Positions 32,698 through 42,605 are shown, counted from the stretch's first letter. The stretch is DNA of 64,000 bases from Ruminococcus sp. (GCA_017411835.1 JAFQPG010000013.1:1-64000), one strand, 5' to 3'. The notes: generated from the sequence alone by a model not told the origin. Program-made: numbers and translations.

Positions 32698-33174
32698 TTG
32701 GCACTTAGAAATATTGTTACAGAAGGCGACGACATACTATTAAAAAAATGTCGTAAAGTTGAAAAATTTGATAAAAAGCTTTGGGACCTGCTTGATGATA
32801 TGGCTGAAACTTTGTACCACTCAGGCGGAGTTGGCTTAGCCGGTCCACAGGTTGGCGTGATGAGAAGAGTCTGCATCATTGATGTAGGCGACGGACTTGT
32901 TGAATATATTAACCCTGAGATTATATACCGTGAAGGTAAGCATCAGGTAGTAGAGGGCTGTCTTTCTTCTCCGGGTGAATTCGGCATTGTTGAGCGTCCT
33001 ATTAAAGTAAAAGCAAGAGCTTTTGACAGAAATGGTAATCAGTTCGAGGTTGAGGGCGAAGATTTATTTGCTCAGGCTATGTGCCACGAATTTGACCATC
33101 TTGATGGTGTTTTATTTAAATCTAAGGTTATCAGAATGCTTAGTCCTGATGAACTTAAGCAGGATGATGAATAA
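32698..33174 (+). CDS. def: Peptide deformylase
   Basis: A 158-residue metalloenzyme that removes the formyl group from nascent N-termini. Motifs are GVGLAGPQVG (Gly for the usual Ala in GLAAPQVG), EGCLSSPG and HEFDHLDG, giving Cys and two His metal ligands and the catalytic Glu. The start is TTG 32698 with AAGGAG eight bases before; longer frames run back into priA. fmt follows after nine bases, a functional pair. Confidence 0.96.
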   Translation: MALRNIVTEGDDILLKKCRKVEKFDKKLWDLLDDMAETLYHSGGVGLAGPQVGVMRRVCIIDVGDGLVEYINPEIIYREGKHQVVEGCLSSPGEFGIVERPIKVKARAFDRNGNQFEVEGEDLFAQAMCHEFDHLDGVLFKSKVIRMLSPDELKQDDE

Positions 33175-33183
33175 GGTGATTCT

Positions 33184-34107
33184 ATGAAAATTATTTTTAT
33201 GGGCACACCTGATTTTGCTGTTTCCTGCTTAGAAGGTGTTATAGATGCAGGTCACGAGGTCTGTGCAGTTTTTACCCAGCCTGATAAGCCTAGAGGTCGC
33301 AAAATGGTTATGACACCGCCTGCTGTAAAGATTTATTCCTTAGAGCAGGGACTAACTGTTTATCAGCCAAATACATTAAAAGATGGTAAGGCATTAGAAA
33401 TCATTAAGGGTTACGCCCCCGACGTAATTGTTGTTGCTGCTTACGGCAAGATTTTGCCTAAAGAAATTATTGAATATCCAAAATATGGTTGTATCAATGT
33501 TCACGGTTCAATCTTACCTAAATATCGCGGTGCCGCACCAATACAGTGGTCTGTTATTAACGGTGACGATGAAACAGGCATTACTACAATGCAGATGAAC
33601 GAGGGCCTCGATACGGGTGATATCCTGCTTGTTGAAAAAACTGTGATTTCTATTGATGATACAGCAAGCTCTGTGTTTGACAGATTGGCAAATATCGGTG
33701 CAAGCCTTATTGTAAAAACACTTAATATGGCTGAAAATGGTGAGCTTACACCTGTAAAACAAAATGATGAAGAGTCATCTTATGCACCGATGCTTGATAA
33801 AAATATCAGTAAAATTGATTTTTCTAAAGATGCACTGAGCGTTCATAATTTAGTTCGTGGTCTTTACGATTGGCCGATTGCACATACCTACTATAAAGGT
33901 AAGAAAATGAAAATTTTCAAAACTCGTGTCAGCGAAAAGTGCGGCAAAGTAGGAGAGGTGTTGTCGGTTTCTCCACTTACTATCGCTTGTGGGGATAAAT
34001 CAGTAGAAATTTTGGAGCTTCAGTTAGAGGGTAAAAAGAGGATGGATTATAAGTCGTTTCTTTTAGGACATCCTATTGAATGCGGAACAAATTTACTGGA
34101 GGATTAA
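33184..34107 (+). CDS. fmt: Methionyl-tRNA formyltransferase
   Basis: A 307-residue enzyme that formylates initiator Met-tRNA using 10-formyl-THF. It opens KIIFMGTPDFAV, contains the catalytic HGSILPKYRGAAPIQW and the Asp in NEGLDTGDIL, and ends in the OB-like C-terminal domain. AAGGTGAT precedes the ATG. It is one base from the next gene. Confidence 0.97.
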   Translation: MKIIFMGTPDFAVSCLEGVIDAGHEVCAVFTQPDKPRGRKMVMTPPAVKIYSLEQGLTVYQPNTLKDGKALEIIKGYAPDVIVVAAYGKILPKEIIEYPKYGCINVHGSILPKYRGAAPIQWSVINGDDETGITTMQMNEGLDTGDILLVEKTVISIDDTASSVFDRLANIGASLIVKTLNMAENGELTPVKQNDEESSYAPMLDKNISKIDFSKDALSVHNLVRGLYDWPIAHTYYKGKKMKIFKTRVSEKCGKVGEVLSVSPLTIACGDKSVEILELQLEGKKRMDYKSFLLGHPIECGTNLLED

Positions 34108-34108
34108 T

Positions 34109-34804
34109 ATGGGTTATCTATATTTTGATTATACTTACTTTATATTTATGTTACCTTGCCTGATTCTTTCTATGATTTGTAGCGCAAAGGTTAACTCTAC
34201 ATTTAATAAGTTTTCGCAGATAAATAACAGACGCGGTCTTACAGGTGCACAAGCGGCTCAAAGCGTGCTATCCGCTTATGGAGTGACAGGTGTAAAAATT
34301 GAGCCTGTTTCAGGCCACCTTACTGACCACTTTGACCCACGCACAAATGTAATCAGATTATCTGAAAGCGTGTATAACAGCACCTCCGTTGCTGCTGTGG
34401 GCGTTGCTGCACACGAAGCAGGACACGCTGTTCAGCACGCTGAGGGTTACACACCGAACAAAATCAGGTCGGCTGTTGTACCGCTTGCAAATTTTGGCTC
34501 CAGACTTAGCTGGATATTGATTTTTGTCGGTTTGCTTTTACCTGTCCAGTTTAATTTTGTGGTTAATCTAGGAATCATCTTTTTCTCGTTTTCTGTTATT
34601 TTTACACTTATCACTTTACCTGTAGAATTTAATGCATCTAAAAGAGCATTGCAGACTATTGAGAATACTAATATGCTTGCTGGTGATGAATATATAGGTG
34701 CGAAAAAGACACTTACTGCCGCTGCTATGACTTACGTTGCCGCCGCTGCAACTGCGGTTGCATCTCTTTTACGATTGCTTCTTATTTTTGGTAGAAGAAG
34801 ATAA
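34109..34804 (+). CDS. YugP-type neutral zinc metallopeptidase
   Basis: A 231-residue membrane protease of the YugP/DUF2268-like neutral zinc peptidase group. It has an N-terminal helix, the zinc motif HEAGHAVQH preceded by VAAHEAG, a downstream LPVEFNASKRAL that supplies the third ligand region, and further membrane helices (LSWILIFVGLLLPV, VVNLGIIFFSFSVIF). ATG 34109 follows TGGAGG; the longer frame from 34076 lies inside fmt. A link to protein processing is suggested by its place beside def and fmt. Confidence 0.88.
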   Translation: MGYLYFDYTYFIFMLPCLILSMICSAKVNSTFNKFSQINNRRGLTGAQAAQSVLSAYGVTGVKIEPVSGHLTDHFDPRTNVIRLSESVYNSTSVAAVGVAAHEAGHAVQHAEGYTPNKIRSAVVPLANFGSRLSWILIFVGLLLPVQFNFVVNLGIIFFSFSVIFTLITLPVEFNASKRALQTIENTNMLAGDEYIGAKKTLTAAAMTYVAAAATAVASLLRLLLIFGRRR

Positions 34805-34833
34805 ATTAAGCTTATTTATTATTTGAGGTTATT

Positions 34834-36177
34834 ATGGCTGATGTTAGAAAAATTGCATTCAATACTTTATATAGAGTACTCCATAAAGAGGCGTACTCTG
34901 CTTTGGCGTTGAATAGTGCAATTAAAGATAGTAACCTTAGTAAAGTTGATGCATCCTTTTTGTCGCATTTAGTCTACGGAGTTCTTGAAAGAAAAATTCT
35001 GATTGATTATATAATCGCGCAGTATTCAAAAATCAAGCCGAAAAAAATAGAAAACAAAACTTTGATTATTTTAGAGCTCGGTGTTTTTCAACTTTTATTT
35101 ATGGATAAAGTTCCGTCTAACGCCGCAGTCGACGAGTGCGTAAAGCTTTCTAAAAAGGTGGGCGCATATAAATCTTCAGGTTTTATAAACGCTGTGCTGA
35201 GAAATTTTGTTCGTGCTGACCTCAAATACAGCTTGCCTGACAAAAATGATTTGGAAAATTTCTTAGGTATTAAGTATTCCTGCCCTGAATTTTTAGTAAA
35301 AAAATGGCTTGAACAATATGGAGAAGCTAATACCATAGGCATTTTAGAGGGACTTGCTAAAAGGCCTCCGCTTACAATCAGAGTTAACACCTTAAAAACT
35401 ACTAAGGAAAAGCTTGCTAAAGATTTGCGTGAATGTGGGGTAAAGGTAAGCGATGTTGTTTTCCTTGAAAATGCATTGAATATTGATGATACCGGTTCGA
35501 TTGAAAACTTGCCATCTTTTAAAAAGGGCGAGTTTTACATACAGGATAGTGCCTCCCAGCTTTGCTGTGAAATGCTTGATGCAAAGCCTTACGATGTTGT
35601 TTGTGATGTTTGCTCTGCACCGGGTGGTAAGTCTATTTACTCGGCTATTAGGATGGAAAACAAAGGAAAAATATATTCCTTTGATTTATACGAGCATAAG
35701 ATTAACTTGATTAAAGAGTCTGCAAATCGCTTGTCAGTCGATATTATTGATGCTGAAGTGCGAGACGCTTTGAGTAAAGATGTTCCTTTACCTGCTTGCG
35801 ATAAGCTCATTTGTGATGTACCTTGCTCGGGTTTTGGTATTATACGCCGTAAGCCTGAAATTCGTTACAAAAAAGCAACAATTATTGACAATTTACCTTT
35901 GTTGCAATACAGTATATTGTGTGTAAATGCTGATATGTTATCAAGCGGTGGTGTGCTTGTTTATTCCACCTGTACCTTGTGTGATGAAGAAAATATTGAT
36001 ATAGTCAATAGATTTTTGCGTGAGCACAAGGAGTTTGTACCTGAACCGTTACAACTGCCATCGGGCTTTGAGAGATTTTTTGATGAACCTGATAATGTGC
36101 TCACACTACTGCCTTTTAAAGGTATGAGCGACGGCTTTTTTATCGCAAAGTTCAGAAAGGTGGCTTGTGATGATTGA
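34834..36177 (+). CDS. rsmB: 16S rRNA m5C967 methyltransferase RsmB
   Basis: A 447-residue protein with an N-terminal NusB-like RNA-binding domain (residues 1-130) and a C-terminal SAM-dependent methyltransferase domain: CSAPGGKSIYSA, CDVPCSGFG and VYSTCTLCDEEN carry the two catalytic cysteines. It makes m5C in helix 31 of 16S rRNA. Its end overlaps rlmN by eight bases. Confidence 0.95.
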   Translation: MADVRKIAFNTLYRVLHKEAYSALALNSAIKDSNLSKVDASFLSHLVYGVLERKILIDYIIAQYSKIKPKKIENKTLIILELGVFQLLFMDKVPSNAAVDECVKLSKKVGAYKSSGFINAVLRNFVRADLKYSLPDKNDLENFLGIKYSCPEFLVKKWLEQYGEANTIGILEGLAKRPPLTIRVNTLKTTKEKLAKDLRECGVKVSDVVFLENALNIDDTGSIENLPSFKKGEFYIQDSASQLCCEMLDAKPYDVVCDVCSAPGGKSIYSAIRMENKGKIYSFDLYEHKINLIKESANRLSVDIIDAEVRDALSKDVPLPACDKLICDVPCSGFGIIRRKPEIRYKKATIIDNLPLLQYSILCVNADMLSSGGVLVYSTCTLCDEENIDIVNRFLREHKEFVPEPLQLPSGFERFFDEPDNVLTLLPFKGMSDGFFIAKFRKVACDD

Positions 36178-37201
36178 TATTAAATCACTTTTCGACTTTG
36201 AAATAGAAGAACTTCTTATAAATAACGGGTTTCAAAAATTCAGAGCAAAGCAGGTCTTGTCGTGGCTACAAAAGGGAACGACCGACTTTTCTTTAATGAC
36301 TAATCTTCCAAAGCCTCTTATAGAATTTTTAGACGCAAACTGCTACATAAGTACTGCTACTATCGAGCGTAAACAGGTGTCTAAAATTGATGGCACAGTT
36401 AAATATCTATTTTCTTTTGCTGACTTGCAGTGCGTCGAAAGCGTTGTGATGAACTACCACCACGGCTATTCTATTTGTATATCAACACAGGTTGGGTGCA
36501 AGATGGGATGTACATTCTGCGCTACAGGCAAAAGTGGATATTCCAGAAATTTAACTGCATCTGAAATGCTTGCACAAATTGAATCTGCTCAAAAAGATTT
36601 AGGTGTTCGTATATCTAATATTGTTTTAATGGGTATGGGCGAGCCACTTGATAATTATGATAATGTTATTAGGTTTTTAAAGCTTGTATCAAGCGAACAC
36701 TCTCTTAATATCGGAATGCGCCATATATCCTTGTCAACTTGTGGCGTAGTACCAAGAATTTATGAGCTTGCTGATTTAAAATTACAGCTTACTTTGTCGG
36801 TATCCTTGCACGCGCCTGATGATGAGTCGCGTAGCAAAACAATGCCGATTAATAATGCTTATAATATATCAGAGCTTTTAAAAGCGTGCAGATATTACAT
36901 CAAGAAGACAAACAGACGCATTTCCTTTGAATATGCACTTATCGACTCGGTAAACGATTCTGATGAATACGCGCGTAAACTTGCTTTGCTTTTAAAAGGA
37001 ATGCTTTGTCACGTAAACCTTATTCCTGTTAATTCAGTTAAAGGTGCAAATTATGTTAAAAGTAAAATAGAAAGACAAAAGTCTTTTGTAGATATATTGT
37101 CTGAATATGGCATTAATGCAACTGTAAGAAGAACGCTTGGCAGTGACATCGATGCATCCTGCGGACAACTCAAGAGAAAATACAAGGAAGGAGGAATATA
37201 A
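36170..37201 (+). CDS. rlmN: Dual-specificity RNA methyltransferase RlmN
   Basis: A 343-residue radical SAM enzyme that makes m2A2503 in 23S rRNA and m2A37 in some tRNAs. The iron-sulphur motif is CKMGCTFC (CxxxCxxC), MGMGEPLDNYDNV is the SAM GEP motif, and the second methyl-carrier Cys is in DASCGQL near the C-terminus. ATG 36170 is chosen; GTG 36167 is possible. AAAGGTGG lies upstream. Confidence 0.96.
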   Translation: MIDIKSLFDFEIEELLINNGFQKFRAKQVLSWLQKGTTDFSLMTNLPKPLIEFLDANCYISTATIERKQVSKIDGTVKYLFSFADLQCVESVVMNYHHGYSICISTQVGCKMGCTFCATGKSGYSRNLTASEMLAQIESAQKDLGVRISNIVLMGMGEPLDNYDNVIRFLKLVSSEHSLNIGMRHISLSTCGVVPRIYELADLKLQLTLSVSLHAPDDESRSKTMPINNAYNISELLKACRYYIKKTNRRISFEYALIDSVNDSDEYARKLALLLKGMLCHVNLIPVNSVKGANYVKSKIERQKSFVDILSEYGINATVRRTLGSDIDASCGQLKRKYKEGGI

Positions 37202-37202
37202 C

Positions 37203-37928
37203 TTGGAAGTTTTCTCACGTAGTGATATTGGTTTAGTAAGGAAAGATAATCAGGATAGCTGTAGCTTCTCAGTTATTTCTTCCAGCTGTGTATGGGCTGT
37301 TGTGTGTGACGGTATGGGAGGAGCAAGAGGCGGAAAAACCGCCAGTTCCACTGCTGTTGAATACATTACCGAATATTTAAATAAATATTATGCTGATAAC
37401 ATGGACGAAGAACAGCTCTCTACATTACTTATAGATGCTGTTGATGGCGCTAATACACAGATTTATAACAAGGCATGTGAAGATTTATCGCTTACGGGTA
37501 TGGGAACTACCTGTGACCTTGTTTTCATCAGAGATGGTAAGATACACGTAGTTCACGTTGGTGACAGCCGTACATACTCTATCAGAGGTGGAAAGATTTT
37601 ACAGATTACTGAAGACCATTCGGTAGTTCAGGAAATGGTTAAGCGTGGTGAAATTACACAGGAGCAGGCTCAAAACCATCCTAACAAAAACTTTATCACC
37701 AGAGCCTTGGGTATTAATGAAACTATCAGACTTGATTATATTGAGGCTGAGTTTGAGTATGGTGATGTTTTACTTATATGCTCTGATGGTTTGTCAAATT
37801 GTGTAACACAAGCTGATATGGTAAAAACCGTGCACGAAAATCGCGGTATTTTACTTATTGATACATTAGTTGAACTAGCAAAAATCGGTGGCGGTAATGA
37901 CAACATTACTGTTACAGTAATTTATTGA
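37203..37928 (+). CDS. PP2C-type Ser/Thr phosphatase (Stp/PrpC)
   Basis: A 241-residue manganese-dependent phosphatase that reverses PASTA-kinase phosphorylation. Motifs: RSDIGLVRKDNQDS, VCDGMGGARGG, TGMGTTCD, HVGDSRTY and GGNDNITV with the metal-binding aspartates. The start is TTG 37203 behind AAGGAGG; it follows rlmN by one base. The kinase gene begins 15 bases later, the standard phosphatase-kinase pair. Confidence 0.95.
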   Translation: MEVFSRSDIGLVRKDNQDSCSFSVISSSCVWAVVCDGMGGARGGKTASSTAVEYITEYLNKYYADNMDEEQLSTLLIDAVDGANTQIYNKACEDLSLTGMGTTCDLVFIRDGKIHVVHVGDSRTYSIRGGKILQITEDHSVVQEMVKRGEITQEQAQNHPNKNFITRALGINETIRLDYIEAEFEYGDVLLICSDGLSNCVTQADMVKTVHENRGILLIDTLVELAKIGGGNDNITVTVIY

Positions 37929-37943
37929 GAGGAGTGACATACA

Positions 37944-39935
37944 ATGGATAAATATACTGGTAAAAAGCTCGACGGGCGTTATGAAATAAGAGAACTTATT
38001 GGCGTTGGTGGTATGGCAAATGTATATCATTGCTATGACACTATTGATGACCGTGAGGTTGCTATTAAGATTTTAAAGGACGAATTTTTAGATAATGAGG
38101 ATTTTATTCGCAGATTTAAAAATGAGTCTAAAGCGATTGCTGTATTAAATCACCCTAACATTGTGCGTGTTTATGATGTCAGCTTTGGCGATATGATTCA
38201 GTATATCGTTATGGAGTATATCGACGGTATTACACTCAAAGAATATATTGAAATGCAGGGCGTACTTGACTGGAAAGAGACTCTGCACCTTACAACACAG
38301 ATTTTAAAAGCTTTGCAGCATGCTCACGAAAACGGCATTGTTCATCGCGACATTAAGCCGCAGAATATTATGCTTTTGCAAGATGGTACTATTAAAGTTA
38401 CCGACTTCGGCATTGCACGTTTTTCGTCAAATGCTACCCGCACTATGACTGAGCAGGCTATCGGTTCTGTGCATTATATTGCACCGGAGCAGGCAAGAGG
38501 CGACAAAACCGACGGTAAAACAGACATCTACTCTGTTGGCGTAATGATGTATGAGATGCTTACAGGTACTTTGCCTTTTGATGCTGATTCTGCTGTTTCT
38601 GTTGCTTTGATGCAGCTTCAGACAACTCCGAAGCGTCCACGTCAATTAAATCCGGACATTCCTTCAGGTTTAGAAGAGATTACAATCAAAGCGATGCAGA
38701 AAAATCCTGCTGACAGATATCACTCTGCGGTGGTTATGCTTTCTGATATTGAACGTTTCAGATTAAATCCAAGCATCAGCTTTGAGTATAAATACTTTGA
38801 GGACAAGCCTGGTTATAGCGACGCAGTAAAAAGGTCTAAGAAGAAGCACGAGGCGTACGATAATCACGATGAATACGATGATTCACCGGTCAAATCACCT
38901 GTTTTATCCGCTATAAAAGGTGTGATTATTGCAGCTGTTTTAGTTTTGATTGTTTTCGCAGGTCTTGCATTGTTTAAAGGCTATACTTCTGCTCAACCTG
39001 AAGAAGTTGATGTTCCTGACTTTGTCGGTATGTCTGTTTCTGATGCTAACGCATTAAATAACGGACAGTTTGTTTTTGAATACGAAAGCAGATACAGTGA
39101 CGAATTTGATGTTGATGCTATTATTTACCAGACTCCTGAGGCTGGTTCTAAAAAGATTAAAGAGGGTTCGGTTATCTCTTTGGTAGTTAATTCCTCAGAG
39201 TCCGATGTTACTGTGCCTTATGTTGGCGTTAACGGTACAGTTGATGCTACCGTTGAAAAGCTTAAAGAGGTCAACTTAGTACCTGAAGTTTTATATGTTA
39301 ACTCCGATAAAGAAGAGCAGACTGTAGACAGTGTTTTCCCTCAGATTGGTAGTCAGGTAAAAATCGGCTCTACTGTATATGTGTTTGTTTCTAAAGGTCC
39401 TGCTAAAGATGGCATTGAGATGCCTGATTTAACAGGAATGGGAGCTTATGCTGCACAGTCTGCGCTTGAAGAACTTGGCTTTGAAAATATTAAAGTTGCT
39501 TACGACGAAAAGAGCAAGGCCGAAAAAGATACAGTTATCAGACAAAACCCGGTTAAAGGTTGCTTTATTGAGTCTGATTACGGCATCGTTATTACTTGTT
39601 CAAAGGGCGTTAAGAAAGAAAAAGAAGCTACAATTTACGTAGATTTACCTGCTAATGTTGACAAAGAGGTTGAAGTTAAGGTTTTAGTTGACGGTGTTGT
39701 TGATGCTGAATACAGCAAAACTGTTATTCCGCTTTATAATTCAACTTACACAATCAAGGTTAAAGGCTCCGAAGTTGTGACTGTTATGGTGCTTTTGGAT
39801 GGAAAAGATTACCGCGAGTACTCTATTGACTACGAAGAGGGCTATGTTACTACTGTAAATGCTTACACTTATGTTAACCCTACAGCAGAAACTACAGCAC
39901 CAACTCAACCACAGACTCAACCAACAGAAGGCTGA
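37944..39935 (+). CDS. prkC: PASTA-domain Ser/Thr kinase (PrkC-like)
   Basis: A 663-residue membrane kinase sensing peptidoglycan fragments and lipid II. The kinase domain (1-280) is complete: GVGGMANVY loop, VAIK Lys, HRDIKPQN, DFG, and APEQ. A juxtamembrane charged region, one helix (about 323-345) and three PASTA repeats (about 355-420, 425-490, 493-560) follow. A C-terminal beta domain of about 80 residues and a Thr/Gln-rich tail lie beyond the last PASTA and are not typical. AGGAG precedes the ATG. Coupled to the phosphatase upstream and rsgA downstream. Confidence 0.96.
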   Translation: MDKYTGKKLDGRYEIRELIGVGGMANVYHCYDTIDDREVAIKILKDEFLDNEDFIRRFKNESKAIAVLNHPNIVRVYDVSFGDMIQYIVMEYIDGITLKEYIEMQGVLDWKETLHLTTQILKALQHAHENGIVHRDIKPQNIMLLQDGTIKVTDFGIARFSSNATRTMTEQAIGSVHYIAPEQARGDKTDGKTDIYSVGVMMYEMLTGTLPFDADSAVSVALMQLQTTPKRPRQLNPDIPSGLEEITIKAMQKNPADRYHSAVVMLSDIERFRLNPSISFEYKYFEDKPGYSDAVKRSKKKHEAYDNHDEYDDSPVKSPVLSAIKGVIIAAVLVLIVFAGLALFKGYTSAQPEEVDVPDFVGMSVSDANALNNGQFVFEYESRYSDEFDVDAIIYQTPEAGSKKIKEGSVISLVVNSSESDVTVPYVGVNGTVDATVEKLKEVNLVPEVLYVNSDKEEQTVDSVFPQIGSQVKIGSTVYVFVSKGPAKDGIEMPDLTGMGAYAAQSALEELGFENIKVAYDEKSKAEKDTVIRQNPVKGCFIESDYGIVITCSKGVKKEKEATIYVDLPANVDKEVEVKVLVDGVVDAEYSKTVIPLYNSTYTIKVKGSEVVTVMVLLDGKDYREYSIDYEEGYVTTVNAYTYVNPTAETTAPTQPQTQPTEG

Positions 39936-39941
39936 TAATTT

Positions 39942-40835
39942 ATGAAGTTATATTCCGGTATAATTGTTAAAATTACAGGTGGCTTTTACTATGTTCAGAC
40001 TGACAAAAAGCTGTACGAATGTAAAGCACGTGGCGTTTTTAGAAAACGTGGTTGTACTCCGCTTGTTGGTGACTATGTAAATATAGAAGTTCCTGACGGT
40101 GATGGCTATTCGTCCATCAATTCTATAAATGAGCGAAAAAATTCACTTGTCAGACCGGCTTTGGCTAATCTTGATGTGCTTGTAATTGTCAGCTCGGTTG
40201 TTGAACCTACGGTAAATACCTATATTATTGATAAAATGACTTGTGCTGCTATTGATAAGGGGATAGAGCCGGTTATTGTGTTTTCAAAGTCTGATTTACA
40301 GCCTTGTGATAAATATTTAGAGATTTATAAAAAATCAGGAATTAAAGCTATAGAGTTTTCAAGTGTAACTAAAAAAGGTTTGGACGAAATTAAAGAGGTC
40401 TTAAAAAACAAGGTTTCTGCTTTCTCCGGCAATACAGGTGTCGGAAAATCTACTTTGCTTAATGCGTTGTTTCCTCATCTTGATTTAAAAACAGGGGAGA
40501 TAAGCGACAAGCTTGGTCGAGGCAGACACACAACCCGAACTGTTGAGCTTTTTAAATGCTTTGGTGGTTATGTTGCCGATACTCCGGGTTTTTCTACAGT
40601 TGACCTCGATAGATACGAACTTATTCATAAGGATAATTTACAGTATTGTTTTCCTGAATTTTCTGATTATGTTCATCAATGCAAATTTACATCTTGTGCA
40701 CATATTTGCGAAAAGGGCTGTGCTGTAATTGATGCACTAGATAAGGGAATTATTTCTAAATCAAGACACGATAGCTATGTAAGAATGTATAATGAGGTCA
40801 AAGATATTGAAGATTGGCAGTTACAAAACAAGTGA
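39942..40835 (+). CDS. rsgA: Ribosome small-subunit GTPase RsgA
   Basis: A 297-residue circularly permuted GTPase for late 30S assembly. The N-terminal OB fold (residues 1-65) precedes G4 FSKSDL, G1 GNTGVGKSTLL, and G3 DTPGF; a C-terminal zinc site uses CKFTSCAHICEKGC. In many Firmicutes rpe and thiN follow; here they are absent and a pseudokinase gene comes instead after a 143-base gap. Confidence 0.96.
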   Translation: MKLYSGIIVKITGGFYYVQTDKKLYECKARGVFRKRGCTPLVGDYVNIEVPDGDGYSSINSINERKNSLVRPALANLDVLVIVSSVVEPTVNTYIIDKMTCAAIDKGIEPVIVFSKSDLQPCDKYLEIYKKSGIKAIEFSSVTKKGLDEIKEVLKNKVSAFSGNTGVGKSTLLNALFPHLDLKTGEISDKLGRGRHTTRTVELFKCFGGYVADTPGFSTVDLDRYELIHKDNLQYCFPEFSDYVHQCKFTSCAHICEKGCAVIDALDKGIISKSRHDSYVRMYNEVKDIEDWQLQNK

Positions 40836-40905
40836 TTTTTGTATCTTGATTTATTAATTATAATTCTTATTTACAAAAATGTAATTAAGGTTTAAGTAGT
40901 GTTTC

Positions 40906-40935
40906 TTGTAATTAGATTGTTTTGTGTGATATACT
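40906..40935 (+). promoter_or_regulatory. Promoter of the pseudokinase gene
   Basis: TTGTAA at 40906-40911, 18-base spacer, TATACT at 40930-40935; start codon at 40979 behind GGGGAGG. Confidence 0.5.
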
Positions 40936-40978
40936 ACTATTTACGATGTGTTAATGTGACTTTTGGGGAGGATACTTT

Positions 40979-42598
40979 ATGCATTTATGTATGGGTTGCC
41001 TTAACGAAATAGCAACTAAGGGTGCAAAATGTGAAAACTGCGGTTTTGATAATGCTGTTGAGCAGAGCGCACCATTTTTGCCATATGGTACTGTTCTTAA
41101 CAACAAATACGTTGTTGCAAAAGAGCTTACAAGTAACGGTGAAAGTACAAGCTATCTCGGATACGACAAAACTAATGGTAATGTAATTAACGTACGTGAA
41201 TTTTTACCGATTGGTTTATTTGATAGAGCAAAAGGCGAAAAAATCTTAAAGATATTACCTGATGCAGTTACTAACTTTAGTGTTGCTGTTTCAGATTTTG
41301 AAAATTATTATTCTAAAATTATGTCCCTTTCTGATATGTCTGCTATGGTAGTTATTACTGACATATTCAGAGAAAACAACACATGTTATGTTATCGAAGA
41401 AGCGTATGATAACATTTCTTTTACAGAGTTTGTCAAAAAGAATGGTGGACATCTTGAATGGGATGTTGCACGCCCTTTGCTTATGCCTATAATTTCTTTG
41501 CTTGAGGCTATGCATAAGGTTGGTATTGGACACTATGCCGTATCTCCTAGCAATCTTTCTGTTAACTCTGAAGGTAAGCTTATTTTATCAGGTTTTGCGA
41601 CAGAAAACGAAAGAAAACGTGGCACAATGCTGAAATCCCAGCTGTTTTCCGGTTGTGCTGCACCTGAGCAGTATCGTAACGACAATGTCTTAGATGACTC
41701 TACAGACGTTTACGGCTTTACAGCTACTTTGTTTTTTGCATTAACCGGTAATTTGCCTGCAAATGCAAAAGAGAGAACTAAAGATTCAAGACTTCTTATC
41801 AGCACAAATACAGTAAAGAGATTGCCTCCGCACGTTGTAACTGCTTTAGCAAACGGCTTACAGATGCGTAGAGATGTACGTGTTCCTAATTTTGAGGAAT
41901 TACGCTCACAGCTTTCAGTTGCTTCAACTGTTCAGGCGATTCAGGAGGAGATCTCCAGAACTGCTAGCATGACTCCAATCGAAAACAGTAATTCTAAAAA
42001 GTCTAAGGTTAACGCAACTGCTGTTGGTATTGTCGCTACTATTGTTGCTTTACTTATTTTCTCTGCAGTTGGTCTTTATTGGCTGTCTATTAATCCTTTA
42101 CAAGGTTTATTTATAAAAGAGACCGAAGCCCCAACCGTCGTTTTAGCAACCGAAGACTGGACCGGTCCTGTCGTTGCTGATTATACAGGTAAGACTTACG
42201 AAGAGGTTGTTACTGCTGTTGAAGCTGACGGTTCAATTACACTTAAGGTTTCTGCTGATGGCGAATATAGCGATACTGTTCCTATGGGTTGTGTTATTTC
42301 ACAAACACCACCACCTGGTGAACCTATTGAAACTGAATCTTCATTGATATACATTGTATTAAGTAATGGACCTGAAATGAAGGAATTACCTGAAATTGCA
42401 GATAAATCATTAGACGAAGCCTCCAAAGAACTTATTGAACTTGGCTTTATTGTATTGCAGGAAGCTGAATACAGCGGATCTTATTCTGAAGGTACAGTTA
42501 TGGGCTACGCTAACTTTAAAGCTGGCGACAAGGTTGAATCAGGCTCTGAAATCACATTAAGAGTAAGTAAGGGCACAGAGGTAACTGACGAAGAATAA
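40979..42598 (+). CDS. Zinc-ribbon PASTA pseudokinase
   Basis: A 539-residue protein with an N-terminal zinc ribbon (Cys4, 7, 18, 21), a protein-kinase fold (about 35-325), one membrane helix (about 343-368) and two PASTA repeats (about 400-465 and 468-535). Catalytic residues are replaced: the VAIK Lys position reads NVREF (Arg), the HRD loop reads GHYAVSPSN with no Asp, DFG reads SGF; the glycine loop is lost. APEQ and downstream helices remain, so it is a structured but catalytically dead kinase. GGGGAGG supports the start. It stands alone behind the phosphatase-kinase-rsgA cluster and is probably a signal receptor or scaffold for the active PASTA kinase. Confidence 0.88.
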   Translation: MHLCMGCLNEIATKGAKCENCGFDNAVEQSAPFLPYGTVLNNKYVVAKELTSNGESTSYLGYDKTNGNVINVREFLPIGLFDRAKGEKILKILPDAVTNFSVAVSDFENYYSKIMSLSDMSAMVVITDIFRENNTCYVIEEAYDNISFTEFVKKNGGHLEWDVARPLLMPIISLLEAMHKVGIGHYAVSPSNLSVNSEGKLILSGFATENERKRGTMLKSQLFSGCAAPEQYRNDNVLDDSTDVYGFTATLFFALTGNLPANAKERTKDSRLLISTNTVKRLPPHVVTALANGLQMRRDVRVPNFEELRSQLSVASTVQAIQEEISRTASMTPIENSNSKKSKVNATAVGIVATIVALLIFSAVGLYWLSINPLQGLFIKETEAPTVVLATEDWTGPVVADYTGKTYEEVVTAVEADGSITLKVSADGEYSDTVPMGCVISQTPPPGEPIETESSLIYIVLSNGPEMKELPEIADKSLDEASKELIELGFIVLQEAEYSGSYSEGTVMGYANFKAGDKVESGSEITLRVSKGTEVTDEE

Positions 42599-42605
42599 AA
42601 AATAA

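Noticed and set aside
40836-40978. Possible terminator between rsgA and pseudokinase
   Set aside because: AT-rich only; no stable stem with a T-run was found, although a promoter is present.
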